From assembly GCA_027214255.1 (NCBI GenBank), contig JAPWHL010000004.1:124001-188000 (forward strand): a DNA stretch of 64,000 nt, given 5' to 3'. The position numbers were made by a program, and so were the translations under genes. Below are positions 1 to 9,084 of this stretch, one piece after another (position 1 is the stretch's first letter; each line of letters begins with the position of its first letter). The stretch comes from Roseovarius aestuarii. GTDB lineage: Bacteria; Pseudomonadota; Alphaproteobacteria; Rhodobacterales; Rhodobacteraceae. The notes beneath the pieces are model-generated. The model was not told the DNA's origin, searched no databases, and saw only the letters and a program-made list of their open reading frames with translations.

Positions 1-299
1 TGATGAACCGGCAGGGCATACCCCACGGTGGAATACATGCCACCCTCATGGACTCAGCAATGGGATACGCAGGGTGCTATACGGGTGATCCAAACCTCCA
101 ACAAATGGCACTAACACTGTCGATGACCGTCAACTTTCTGGCGCAAGCCAAAGGTGCGCGGCTGATCGCCACAGCGCAATGCACCGGTGGCGGCCGTAAG
201 ACATATTTCGCCGAAGCCCGCGTCGAAGATGAAAAAGGCACCCTGATCGCCACGGCGACTGGCGTGTTCCGCTATCGCAGCTTGGTGCAGAAGGCTTGA
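1..299 (+). CDS. PaaI-type hotdog thioesterase, 3' part
   Basis: The gene enters from outside the window; 98 residues are visible from an internal Met at base 3. The motif NRQGIPHGGIHATLMDSAMG matches the HGG(x)DxAMG signature of the hotdog-fold PaaI/YbgC acyl-CoA thioesterases, whose Asp (here in LMDSAMG) and Gly residues form the active site. Family members hydrolyse phenylacetyl- or medium-chain acyl-CoA in the cytoplasm and are usually about 140 residues, so roughly 40 N-terminal residues are missing. The remainder (SMTVNFLAQAKG, then TGVFRY near the end) fits the family beta-sheet. The substrate cannot be deduced. It lies 59 bases upstream of the copper ATPase on the same strand, but no functional link is evident. 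Confidence 0.8.
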   Translation, partial: MNRQGIPHGGIHATLMDSAMGYAGCYTGDPNLQQMALTLSMTVNFLAQAKGARLIATAQCTGGGRKTYFAEARVEDEKGTLIATATGVFRYRSLVQKA

Positions 300-358
300 T
301 TCCGAATGCCCCACCGCCCTTATAGGAGGTGGCCCCACGATTGACATAAGGCGACGCG

Positions 359-2803
359 ATGCCCCGGACGTATTATATCCCGATCACTGGAATGTCTTGC
401 GCGGGATGCGCTGGGCGAGCCGAACGCGCCCTGACCGCCGTGCCGGGCGTTGCCGAGGTCTCGGTCAACTTTGCAGCGCGTAATGCCTCTGTAACAACGC
501 AAACCGCATCGTTGCCTGACCTGTTAGCGGCGCTGTCCAGCGCGGGATATCCAGCACAAGAAACCTCGGCGCGACTGTCTGTCAGCGGATTGAGTTGTGC
601 GTCATGTGTTGGACGGGCCGAAGCCGCGTTAAACGCGGTGCCGGGGGTGATCAACGCCACAGTCAATCTGGCCACACGTCAGGCCGACGTAACGTTTTTA
701 CCGGGCTCAACCAAACCACAAGCCTTGGCCGCGGCAGCCACCGAAGCGGGTTATCCGTCTGAGATAGTTCAAGACAATTCAATCTCTGTTCAGGCCCAAA
801 GTGAGCAGGAAACGCACGAGGCGCGGCGTGCAGCGATGATCGCCCTGTCGCTGACGCTGCCGGTTTTCATCATGGAAATGGGCGGGCATCTGTTTCCGCC
901 TTTGCACCACGCCATCGCCCGCGGAATTGGCATGCAAAACGCATGGATCATCCAGTTCGTATTAACGACATTGGTTTTAATCTGGCCCGGGCAAATGTTT
1001 TACCGTCTGGGTCTGCCGGCGCTGCTGCGTGGCGCACCCGAAATGAACAGCCTTGTCGCGTTAGGCACCTTGGCTGCGTGGATCTATAGCACCATCGCGC
1101 TGTTTGCGCCCGGCCTTCTGCCCGATACATCGCGCGCAGTCTATTTTGAGGCCGCCGCGGTCATCGTGACGCTGATCCTTCTGGGGCGGTGGATGGAAGC
1201 CCGTGCGCGGGGCCAAACCGGCGCTGCGATTGAAACCTTGATGCAATTGGCCCCCGACATCGCCCGTGTCGAGGAAAACGGAACAGTCATCGAGCGCCCT
1301 ACCGCCAGCCTGTCCATCGGTGCCGTGATCCATGCCCGCCCCGGAGAACGTATTGCTGTCGACGGTGAGGTCCTGAGCGGCACGTCGCATGTCGACGAGG
1401 CAATGATTACCGGGGAACCAATGCCGGTTTCCAAATCGCCCGGCGATGCAGTGGTGGGCGGCACCACCAATGGCGCAGGCGCGCTGGTCTATCGAGCAAC
1501 GCAAGTGGGCGCGGACACGGTCCTGTCCCGGATTGTAGCCATGGTACAGGACGCCCAAGGGGCCAAACTGCCAATTCAGGCGATGGCGGATCGCGTGGTG
1601 CGCGTATTCGTGCCCGTGGTCATTGCACTGGCCGCGCTAACAGTTCTGATATGGCTGCTTTTGGGAACGATCCCCATGGCGCTGGTGGCCGGTGTGTCAG
1701 TGCTGATCATCGCCTGCCCTTGTGCGATGGGTCTGGCGACCCCCACGTCGATCATGGTCGGCACCGGGCGCGCCGCCACGCTGGGCGTATTGTTTCGCAA
1801 AGGCGACGCGTTAGAACGATTGGCCCGCGCAAAGATTGTCGCATTCGACAAAACCGGAACGTTGACCCGTGGCCATCCCCAAGTGGTGGATATCGCGTTG
1901 GCCAATGATGTGTCGCGCGACTGTCTTTTGGCCCATACCGCCGCCGCTGAAAACGGATCGGAGCACCCCATCGCACGCGCAATTGAAGCGGCAGCAAAAG
2001 GACTGGACTTACCTCAGACGCGCGACATGCAAGCACACGGGGGATTAGGCCTGACGGCAACGGTGGGTACCGTGCAAATGCGCATAGGGTCGGCCCGGTT
2101 CATGGAAGAGGCAGGCGTGCATTTGGGCACTTTCTCGGATACTGCCCAAGGCTGGCAGGATCAGGGGCAAAGCGTGGTCTATGTCGCGATGGATGGCGTT
2201 TTGGCGGGCGCAATCTCGGTGGCCGACGCCCCGCGTGACACCAGCCAAGCCGCAATTGCAGCCCTGAAGGCTGCAGGCGTGGAAACGGCGATGATTTCGG
2301 GCGATAGCATAGCCGCAGCGCGCCATATGGCCCAGCGCCTAGATATTAAACATGTTTTTGCCGATCTGCGCCCCAAGGACAAGGTAAGCGCGCTTATCGA
2401 TCTACAAGAACGGTTCGGTACCGTTGCCTTTGTCGGGGATGGTATTAACGACGCCCCCGCTCTGGCGCAGGCCGATGTCGGGATTGCCATGGGCAGCGGC
2501 ACAGATGTTGCTATTGAGGCGGCCGATATTGTGCTGATGTCTGGCGATCCAATGGGCGTCGTTACGGCCCGCCATGTCTCGGTCAAGACGCTGGCCAATA
2601 TCCGTCAAAACCTGTTCTGGGCATTCGCCTATAACAGCGCGCTGATTCCAGTGGCTGCCGGGCTTTTGTATCCGCTAATGGGGCTAATGTTGTCCCCGAT
2701 GTTGGCCGCTGGAGCCATGGCCCTGTCATCGGTGTTTGTTTTAGGCAACGCGTTGCGCCTGCGTGGCCTTAAACGCCCCATGGTCACACGCGATCCGGCT
2801 TGA
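359..2803 (+). CDS. copA: Copper-translocating P1B-type ATPase
   Basis: An 814-residue inner-membrane heavy-metal pump. Two N-terminal metal-binding HMA domains carry CxxC at residues 14-17 (GMSCAGC) and 80-83 (GLSCASC). The transmembrane metal site is CPC at about 453-455, the phosphorylation motif DKTGTLT begins near residue 497, followed by the SEHP nucleotide-binding motif and the [10 protein letters not shown] hinge. CPC with two CxxC HMA domains is typical of P1B-1 Cu(I) exporters, so copper (or silver) is the probable ion. The length is normal and the gene intact. No CueR-like dyad was recognised in the short upstream gap, and no copper chaperone gene is next to it. The following trkH begins 33 bases downstream on the same strand, so the two may be co-transcribed. 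Confidence 0.93.
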   Translation: MPRTYYIPITGMSCAGCAGRAERALTAVPGVAEVSVNFAARNASVTTQTASLPDLLAALSSAGYPAQETSARLSVSGLSCASCVGRAEAALNAVPGVINATVNLATRQADVTFLPGSTKPQALAAAATEAGYPSEIVQDNSISVQAQSEQETHEARRAAMIALSLTLPVFIMEMGGHLFPPLHHAIARGIGMQNAWIIQFVLTTLVLIWPGQMFYRLGLPALLRGAPEMNSLVALGTLAAWIYSTIALFAPGLLPDTSRAVYFEAAAVIVTLILLGRWMEARARGQTGAAIETLMQLAPDIARVEENGTVIERPTASLSIGAVIHARPGERIAVDGEVLSGTSHVDEAMITGEPMPVSKSPGDAVVGGTTNGAGALVYRATQVGADTVLSRIVAMVQDAQGAKLPIQAMADRVVRVFVPVVIALAALTVLIWLLLGTIPMALVAGVSVLIIACPCAMGLATPTSIMVGTGRAATLGVLFRKGDALERLARAKIVAFDKTGTLTRGHPQVVDIALANDVSRDCLLAHTAAAENGSEHPIARAIEAAAKGLDLPQTRDMQAHGGLGLTATVGTVQMRIGSARFMEEAGVHLGTFSDTAQGWQDQGQSVVYVAMDGVLAGAISVADAPRDTSQAAIAALKAAGVETAMISGDSIAAARHMAQRLDIKHVFADLRPKDKVSALIDLQERFGTVAFVGDGINDAPALAQADVGIAMGSGTDVAIEAADIVLMSGDPMGVVTARHVSVKTLANIRQNLFWAFAYNSALIPVAAGLLYPLMGLMLSPMLAAGAMALSSVFVLGNALRLRGLKRPMVTRDPA

Positions 2804-2836
2804 CACCCGGCGCGCAGACATCCAACGCTGCCCCTT

Positions 2837-4285
2837 ATGTTGGACATGCGCCCAGTCGGATATGTTATTGGCCTGCTCGTCATGGCACTGGGATTGGCAA
2901 TGCTGTTCCCAATGCTTGTCGACTTGGCCGAAGGACGCGACCATTGGCCTGTTTTCGCAGAAAGTTCGATCCTGACGATGCTGGTGGGCGGGTTGATCGC
3001 ACTGACCTGCCGCAACGGCGTTGGCACCGGCCTGACCATTCAACAGACTTTCCTACTGACAACCGGTGTTTGGGTCGTCCTCCCAATGTTCGCATCTATG
3101 CCTCTCATGCTGGGCGCAAGTGATTTACGGTTTGTAGACGCGTTCTATGAATCGATGTCCGGCCTGACGACCACTGGTGCAACGGTAATGACCGGTCTGG
3201 ACACCCTGCCCAAGGGCCTGTTGCTATGGCGTGGTTTGATCCAGTGGCTGGGAGGTGTCGGTGTTATCGTTGTTGCCATGGTCTTTCTGCCCGAGTTGCG
3301 CGTGGGTGGTATGCAGCTTTTCAAGGCCGAAGCCTTTGATACGTTTGGCAAGATCCTCCCCCGCGCGACAGAGATCGCAGCAGGCATTTCAGTGATCTAT
3401 CTGGCTATGACCCTGATGTGCGTCGCAAGCTATTTGTTGGCCGGACTGAATGTTTTTGACGCAACCGTGCACGCGTTGACCACGATCTCGACCGGCGGAA
3501 TGGCGAATTACGATTCATCCTTCAATCATTTGCCGGATGCCGCAGAATATGTGGCATCAGTTTTCATGATCCTTGCGGCCCTGCCGTTTGTACGCTTTGT
3601 CCAAATGGCCGCCGGAACCGCCCGGCCTTTGCTGTATGACCCGCAGGTGCGCGCATTTTTCGGGACAGTGACCGTCATCATCCTGTCCTTGACCCTATGG
3701 CGGTGTTTTCAAATCGGGGAACTCAACGAGGATACTTTCCGCGAAGTGCTGTTCAACACCATTTCGATCATGACCGGCACTGGCTTTGCCAGCGAAAACT
3801 ACATGCTATGGGGCCCATTGCCCGTCACGGTGATCTTCCTTGTCGGCCTGATCGGGGGATGCGCCGGTTCAACCTCGTGCTCGATTAAGATTTTCCGCTT
3901 TCAGTTGTTGTTCGCGTCCATCCGGGTGCAGATGCAACGGATCCGCTCGCCACACGGCGTTTTCACACCCCGATACGGGGGGCGGGCGGTCGATGATGAT
4001 GTCATGAATTCGGTCATGTCCTTCTTTGTTTTCTTTGTTGTCTCATTGGGCCTGATCGCGGTCTTGCTTAGTCTGACGGGATTGGACTTTGTGACGTCTG
4101 TGACGGGCGCAGCATCGGCTTTGGCTAACATCGGCCCGGGGTTGGGTGACATCATCGGACCGGCTGGAAACTTTGCGACTCTCAACGACACCGCCAAATG
4201 GATACTCAGTGCTGCCATGTTGGTAGGTCGATTGGAAATTCTGGCGGTCTATGCAATCTTTACCGTTAATTTCTGGAGAACCTGA
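2837..4285 (+). CDS. trkH: TrkH-family potassium uptake channel subunit
   Basis: A 482-residue, very hydrophobic inner-membrane protein with the four-fold membrane-pore-membrane repeat of the Trk/Ktr/HKT superfamily. The four pore loops with selectivity-filter glycines are visible: GLTTTGAT, ISTGGMANYD, MTGTGFAS and ANIGPGLGD. Trk systems import K+ together with a cytoplasmic NAD/ATP-binding TrkA ring; no trkA gene is in the window, so the partner must lie elsewhere. The start is uncertain: ATG 2837 has only a poor ribosome-binding site and a second in-frame ATG lies at 2846, three codons later. Its TGA overlaps the ATG of the next gene (ATGA at 4282-4286 region), indicating translational coupling with an apparently unrelated ThDP enzyme. 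Confidence 0.92.
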   Translation: MLDMRPVGYVIGLLVMALGLAMLFPMLVDLAEGRDHWPVFAESSILTMLVGGLIALTCRNGVGTGLTIQQTFLLTTGVWVVLPMFASMPLMLGASDLRFVDAFYESMSGLTTTGATVMTGLDTLPKGLLLWRGLIQWLGGVGVIVVAMVFLPELRVGGMQLFKAEAFDTFGKILPRATEIAAGISVIYLAMTLMCVASYLLAGLNVFDATVHALTTISTGGMANYDSSFNHLPDAAEYVASVFMILAALPFVRFVQMAAGTARPLLYDPQVRAFFGTVTVIILSLTLWRCFQIGELNEDTFREVLFNTISIMTGTGFASENYMLWGPLPVTVIFLVGLIGGCAGSTSCSIKIFRFQLLFASIRVQMQRIRSPHGVFTPRYGGRAVDDDVMNSVMSFFVFFVVSLGLIAVLLSLTGLDFVTSVTGAASALANIGPGLGDIIGPAGNFATLNDTAKWILSAAMLVGRLEILAVYAIFTVNFWRT

Positions 4286-5871
4286 TGCCTGATCAAACTC
4301 GCCCTTTGGGCGCTCAAATTTCTCACATGCTGAAATCGCGCGGTGTAGATACCATCTTTGGCATTCCGGGCGTTCACAATCAGGAAATGTATCGCGGTAT
4401 TGAAGAATCTGGCATTCGCCATGTTCTCGCGCGGCACGAACAGGGCGCTGGATTCATGGCCGACGGGTATGCCCGCGCGTCAGGAAAACCCGGTGTCGCC
4501 TATGTGATCACCGGGCCGGGATTGTGCAATGCGATGACTGCAATGGGACAGGCCTATTCCGATAGCGTGTCCGTGTTGGTTCTGTCGTCATGTCTGGATG
4601 AAACCGCCTCGACTCGCGGCCAATTGCACCAGATGCTGGACCAAGAAGTGGCTGGCGCAACCGTGTCTGATTGGTCCCATACGGCACATACGGCACAAGC
4701 GGCCTATGGTCTGATCGACCGCGCCCTGACCGAGTTTCAGACACAACGCCCCCGAACCAAGCACATCCAGGTGCCCATCCAGGCCCTTGAAGCAGACGCC
4801 AAGGGCGCCCCTAAATCCGCGCCCAAGGTTACGCGTATCTCTCAATCTCTGCCGGCCGAGATCGCAGAACAGATCGCATCAGCAAAACGGCCGTTGTTTA
4901 TTCTGGGCGGTGGCAGCGTTCGGGCCTCAAACGAAGCGCGCAGCGCATTGCGCAGCTTGAAAGCGGCCAGCTTTCCCACTTACGCCGGGCGCGGCATCGT
5001 CTCGGTCAAGGATGACCCGCTGCACTTTGGCAGCTTTCTGGGCCGCCCCGAAAGCGAGACCGTTGCCGCCAGTGCCGATTTGGTGATCGTGGTCGGCAGT
5101 GAGTTGTCGGAAATGGACCTGTGGCGTGACAAGCTGGGTCATACTGCGACAATGATCCGCGTCGATATCGACCCCGAAGTCTTGGGACAAGAACCGGATA
5201 GCATCGCGGTTCATATGCATGCACAGGATTTCTTTGCCGGTTTGAATGCGGCTCTGAAAGACCACACAGCCGACACCAGTTGGACCGAAACCGAAGTCGT
5301 CAAGGCGCGCAAACGTTGGCGCGCCGAATCCGATGCCGAGCGCCCCGGCGTGATGCGTGTCTGTGATGCGTTGATCGATGTCATGCCCGAAGACACGATG
5401 TATTTCTCGGATATGACACAGTTCGCCTATACTGGCAAAGAAGTGTGGGACATGCATCGCCCGGGCCATTGGCATCACCCCTATGGGTTCGGCACGCTGG
5501 GCTACGCCTTGCCCGCCGGCATTGGCGGCGCGGCGGCCCGTCCGGGCCTGCCAACGGTCGTCATCGCTGGCGATTATGGATTTCAATATACTGTTCAAGA
5601 ACTGGGAACGGCGGTTGAACTGGGTCAACCATTGCCCATCCTGCTGTGGGATAACGGCAAACTGAAAGAGATCGAAGACAGCATGGTCCGTGCACAGATC
5701 GCGCCCAATTCGGTTATCGCACACAATCCCGACTTTTGCGCGTTGGCCAAGGCCTATGGCGCATATGCCGAGGCCCCCAAATCGCTGGGTGAGTTGAAAC
5801 AGGCCGTGACAGCCGCATTCAAGGCCGACGGCCCGACATTAATCTACATGACCACTGAAATGACCGACTAA
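4285..5871 (+). CDS. ThDP-dependent decarboxylase/acetolactate-synthase-like enzyme (AruI-like)
   Basis: A 528-residue protein with the three-domain layout of the pyruvate oxidase/acetolactate synthase family: an N-terminal PYR domain with the catalytic Glu at residue 52 (ARHEQGAGFMADGYAR), a central dinucleotide-type domain (LFILGGGSVRAS), and a C-terminal PP domain with GDYGFQYTVQEL and WDNGK binding Mg2+-diphosphate. It resembles proteins annotated as 5-guanidino-2-oxopentanoate decarboxylase (AruI, arginine transaminase pathway) in Roseobacters; this assignment rests on recall of the family and is not certain. A true biosynthetic acetolactate synthase is unlikely because no small-subunit gene follows. 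It is coupled by overlap to trkH. If AruI-like, it would link to the guanidine-related genes at 28-37 kb. Confidence 0.75.
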   Translation: MPDQTRPLGAQISHMLKSRGVDTIFGIPGVHNQEMYRGIEESGIRHVLARHEQGAGFMADGYARASGKPGVAYVITGPGLCNAMTAMGQAYSDSVSVLVLSSCLDETASTRGQLHQMLDQEVAGATVSDWSHTAHTAQAAYGLIDRALTEFQTQRPRTKHIQVPIQALEADAKGAPKSAPKVTRISQSLPAEIAEQIASAKRPLFILGGGSVRASNEARSALRSLKAASFPTYAGRGIVSVKDDPLHFGSFLGRPESETVAASADLVIVVGSELSEMDLWRDKLGHTATMIRVDIDPEVLGQEPDSIAVHMHAQDFFAGLNAALKDHTADTSWTETEVVKARKRWRAESDAERPGVMRVCDALIDVMPEDTMYFSDMTQFAYTGKEVWDMHRPGHWHHPYGFGTLGYALPAGIGGAAARPGLPTVVIAGDYGFQYTVQELGTAVELGQPLPILLWDNGKLKEIEDSMVRAQIAPNSVIAHNPDFCALAKAYGAYAEAPKSLGELKQAVTAAFKADGPTLIYMTTEMTD

Positions 5872-5877
5872 AGCGTT

Positions 5878-5907
5878 GCACCCGGAGGACATCTGTTTTC
5901 CGGGTGC
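5878..5907. terminator. Inverted repeat after the ThDP gene
   Basis: GCACCCGGA (5878-5886) pairs perfectly with TCCGGGTGC (5899-5907), a 9-bp stem with a 12-base loop, between the convergent ThDP gene and aroC. There is no clear T run on either side, so intrinsic termination is only probable. Confidence 0.45.
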
Positions 5908-5935
5908 CGATGATTTATCCCACTTGCCTTCAGGC

Positions 5936-7042
5936 TTAGCCGATGTGTCCCACGGGGCCTAACGCGCCAGTCTGGGCGCGATGCAACATCAACTGATCCA
6001 GCAGGACACAGGCCATCATTGCCTCGCCAACGGGCACGGCCCGCACACCGACGCAGGGATCATGACGGCCTTTTGTAACCACCTCGATCGGAGTCCCATC
6101 CATCGCGATGGACTTGCGCGGCGTCAGGATCGATGATGTTGGTTTGACCGCGAACCGCACAACCACGTCTTGCCCGGTTGATATACCGCCCAGAATCCCG
6201 CCCGCATGATTGGTGCCGTACTCCGGCCCGTTGGGCCCCATGAAAATCTCGTCCGCATTTTCGGTGCCGACCAATTCAGCGGCCCCCATGCCTTCACCAA
6301 TTTCGACGCCTTTGACGGCATTGATTGACATCATGGCAGCTGCAAGTTCTGTGTCCAACTTGCCGTAAATCGGTGCGCCCAGTCCGGCGGGCAAACCGCG
6401 TGCAACCACTTCGATCACAGCCCCGACCGAATTTTTCTCTTTGCGCAGTTTCTTTAGATAGGCCTCCCATTCGGGGGCAGCATCGGCGTCGGGCAGCCAG
6501 AAATCATTTCCGTCTATCGCGTCCCAGTCAAATCGCGAACGATCCAGCGCCATCGACCCCATTCGGGTCATGTATCCCTTGATCTGCAAATCCGGCAGCA
6601 ATTGCGCCAAGGCTGCTCGTGCAACCCCCCCGGCAGCCACCCGCGCAGCCGTTTCGCGTGCACTGCTTCGTCCGCCGCCCCGATAGTCACGCAACCCATA
6701 TTTCTGGTGATAGGTGATATCCGCATGGCCGGGACGAAAGGTATTGGCGATATCGCCATAATCACGGCTTCGCTGATCGGTGTTTTCGATCATCAACTGA
6801 ATGGATGTACCCGTCGTGCGACCCTCGAAGACTCCAGACAGGATTTGCACCGCGTCCGGTTCGTTTCGCTGGGTCATGTTCGGATTTTGGCCCGGTCGGC
6901 GTTTGTCCAGCCAGTGCTGCAACATGGCCGTATTGATCGCCACATTGGGCGGGCACCCGTCCACCGTGGCCCCCAAGGCGGGTCCATGGCTTTCACCCCA
7001 AGTAGTGACACGAAAGAGATGTCCGAATGTATTCAGGCTCAT
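5936..7042 (-). CDS. aroC: Chorismate synthase
   Basis: A 368-residue protein of the normal family length. It converts 5-enolpyruvylshikimate-3-phosphate to chorismate, the last step of the shikimate pathway, using reduced FMN. The N-terminal signature [12 protein letters not shown], the central block [18 protein letters not shown] and the C-terminal [17 protein letters not shown] are the three conserved regions of the family and contain the FMN- and substrate-binding His and Arg residues. The start [20 protein letters not shown] matches the usual N-terminus. It stands alone on the minus strand, about 200 bases downstream of nothing obviously co-regulated; ald ends 202 bases before it. Confidence 0.97.
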   Translation of the reverse strand: MSLNTFGHLFRVTTWGESHGPALGATVDGCPPNVAINTAMLQHWLDKRRPGQNPNMTQRNEPDAVQILSGVFEGRTTGTSIQLMIENTDQRSRDYGDIANTFRPGHADITYHQKYGLRDYRGGGRSSARETAARVAAGGVARAALAQLLPDLQIKGYMTRMGSMALDRSRFDWDAIDGNDFWLPDADAAPEWEAYLKKLRKEKNSVGAVIEVVARGLPAGLGAPIYGKLDTELAAAMMSINAVKGVEIGEGMGAAELVGTENADEIFMGPNGPEYGTNHAGGILGGISTGQDVVVRFAVKPTSSILTPRKSIAMDGTPIEVVTKGRHDPCVGVRAVPVGEAMMACVLLDQLMLHRAQTGALGPVGHIG

Positions 7043-7244
7043 GGCGCGCTCCTTTGTCGAGACGGTCTAGCCCCGCCGCGCCCATGGCTCAAGCCTATTC
7101 CCTGCATTGCGCCAATGTGAAGGCGTGTTCGTGGCGCATTTCACAGGGTTGGCTAGATCAAGGAGATCCTGTTCCAGAGCCCTATTTGGCAAAACGCCTG
7201 CCCCGTCGAAGCGGGTCAGGCGCAAATCTTGACTGATCGGGCAT

Positions 7245-8363
7245 TCAGCCTTTTATGACACTCGCGGGCGAGATCACGTCGATGCCCAGCGCCTTACCAA
7301 CCGCGTAATACGTCAGCTGACCGGCATGCACATTCAATCCCGCCAAAAGATGTGGGTCATCCGCGCAGGCTTGTTTCCAACCCTTGTCCGCCAGCGCCAA
7401 CATGAATGGCATTGTGGCGTTGCCCAAAGCAATGGTTGATGTGCGAGCAACTGCGCCGGGCATATTGGCGACACAGTAATGGACAATCCCATCCACATCA
7501 TAGATCGGGTCCTGATGGGTGGTTGCACGCGATGTCTCGAAACAGCCACCCTGATCGATGGCAACATCCACAAGAACCGAACCGGGCTTCATCAGGCTAA
7601 GTTCATCGCGACTGACCAGTTTGGGGGCGGCGGCACCCGGAATCAGAACCGCACCCACCACCATATCCATTCGTGGCAGCAGTTCGACAACTGCGCCCTT
7701 GTCCGAGTATTGCGTGGTCAAGCGACCCATGAAAACATCGTCCAGATAGGACAGGCGCGCAATCGAACGGTCCAGAACGGTCACGTTCGCGCCCATGCCA
7801 ACGGCCACACGCGCCGCTGCCGCTCCAACAACACCACCGCCGATGATCGCAACATTGGCCGGGCGCACACCGGGCACGCCGCCCATCAACACGCCACTAC
7901 CACCATTGGCCTTCTGCAGGGCCCAAGACCCGGTTTGCGGCGCCAGACGGCCCGCGACTTCGGACATGGGCGCCAGCAGGGGCAGGCCGCCATTGCGGTC
8001 TGTCACGGTCTCATAGGCGATTGCCGTGCATCCAGACGCAATCAAATCCTTGGTTTGCTCAGGATCGGGCGCAAGGTGCAAATAGGTAAACAAGATCTGG
8101 CCTTCGCGCAGCATCTTACGCTCGCCGGCCTGCGGTTCCTTGACTTTGACGATCATGTCGGCGGTATCAAAAATCTCTGCGGCGTTGGCAAGAATTGTTG
8201 CACCGGCATCGATGTAATCTTGGTCTGTAAATCCCGAGCCATTCCCAGCGCCTGCCTGCATAAAGACATCATGACCGTGGGCTGTGGCCTCACGCGCGGC
8301 GTTAGGGGTGATGCCGACGCGGAATTCTTGTGGCTTAATCTCGGTTGGGCATCCGATTTTCAT
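7245..8363 (-). CDS. ald: Alanine dehydrogenase
   Basis: A 372-residue NAD-dependent enzyme that interconverts L-alanine and pyruvate plus ammonia in the cytoplasm. It has the N-terminal signature [20 protein letters not shown] with catalytic Lys, the KVKEPQ segment, and the Rossmann motif [24 protein letters not shown] near residue 170. The length is typical. The start is fixed by a strong ribosome-binding site (AGGAGGA) just upstream. An Lrp/AsnC-type regulator gene is divergently placed 136 bases away, the classic ald-aldR arrangement, so alanine-responsive activation by that regulator is likely by analogy. Confidence 0.97.
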   Translation of the reverse strand: MKIGCPTEIKPQEFRVGITPNAAREATAHGHDVFMQAGAGNGSGFTDQDYIDAGATILANAAEIFDTADMIVKVKEPQAGERKMLREGQILFTYLHLAPDPEQTKDLIASGCTAIAYETVTDRNGGLPLLAPMSEVAGRLAPQTGSWALQKANGGSGVLMGGVPGVRPANVAIIGGGVVGAAAARVAVGMGANVTVLDRSIARLSYLDDVFMGRLTTQYSDKGAVVELLPRMDMVVGAVLIPGAAAPKLVSRDELSLMKPGSVLVDVAIDQGGCFETSRATTHQDPIYDVDGIVHYCVANMPGAVARTSTIALGNATMPFMLALADKGWKQACADDPHLLAGLNVHAGQLTYYAVGKALGIDVISPASVIKG

Positions 8364-8417
8364 GTTGGGGTCCTCCTCCTGAATGGACCGTTATTGACAC
8401 AAATTTCGCGCAATTGG

Positions 8418-8435
8418 CTTGAATTTTTTTTCAAG
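8418..8435. promoter_or_regulatory. Short inverted repeat in the ald/lrp intergenic region
   Basis: CTTGAA (8418-8423) and TTCAAG (8430-8435) flank a run of six T residues between the divergent ald and Lrp-type genes. Lrp-family operators are AT-rich, poorly conserved dyads, so this is a reasonable operator candidate; the assignment is inferred from position only. Confidence 0.4.
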
Positions 8436-8499
8436 TGGTGTTGTCTTGACGCAAGGTTCTTCGAATGAACTGGCCCAAATGGTGAAAGGTCTTGCACGA

Positions 8500-8958
8500 A
8501 TGTCACTGGATACGATTGATCGTCGCCTGTTGAACGTCCTGCAGAAACGTGGACGTATTTCGAACGCCGATCTGGCCGAGCAGGTAAACCTATCCGCCAG
8601 TGCCTGCCACAGACGGGTACAGCGACTGGAAAGCGACGGTTACATCGCCGGTTACGTCGCCCTTTTGAACGCGCAAAAGATGGGTGTACCCGCCACGGTT
8701 TTCGTAGAAATCACCCTCTCTACGCAGGCGGATGAAGTGCTGGATGCCTTTGAAAAGGCCGTTGCCCGCATCCCTGACGTTCTGGAGTGCCACCTGACGG
8801 CAGGTACGGCGGACTACATCCTCAAGATCGTGGCCGAAAACACCGAGGATTTCGCCCGGATTCACCGCCAGTATCTGACACGTCTTCCCGGTGTCGCCAA
8901 AATGCAGAGCAGTTTCGCCCTACGCACTGTCTGCATGACGACGGCATTGCCGGTTTGA
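8500..8958 (+). CDS. Lrp/AsnC-family transcriptional regulator
   Basis: A 152-residue regulator with an N-terminal winged helix-turn-helix (LDTIDRRLLNVLQKRGRISNADLAEQVNLSASACHRRVQRLE is split over residues 3-44) and a C-terminal RAM/effector domain (LECHLTAGTADYILKIV). The reading frame is open from 8419, but the start chosen is ATG 8500 because it gives the standard MSLDTIDRRLL terminus and is preceded by AAAGGT at suitable spacing; ATG 8479 is an alternative. The divergent position opposite ald suggests it is the alanine-responsive activator of ald (AldR-like). It probably also regulates itself through the shared intergenic region. Confidence 0.9.
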   Translation: MSLDTIDRRLLNVLQKRGRISNADLAEQVNLSASACHRRVQRLESDGYIAGYVALLNAQKMGVPATVFVEITLSTQADEVLDAFEKAVARIPDVLECHLTAGTADYILKIVAENTEDFARIHRQYLTRLPGVAKMQSSFALRTVCMTTALPV

Positions 8959-9035
8959 ATGATACCAATTTAGAAGTGGTTTGGTGTACTGCACCGCTTC
9001 AATCTGCCTCCACAACACAATCACTGAAACGAGGA

Positions 9036-9061
9036 ACGGCGGCCCTTGTAAGGACCGCCGT
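9036..9061. terminator. Bidirectional terminator between lrp and the beta-oxidation operon
   Basis: ACGGCGG (9036-9042) pairs with CCGCCGT (9055-9061) around a 12-base loop and is followed by CTTGTT. It lies between two convergent genes and probably ends the operon that runs from 16982 leftwards. Confidence 0.6.
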
Positions 9062-9084
9062 CTTGTTCAGATCTGCCTGATCAA

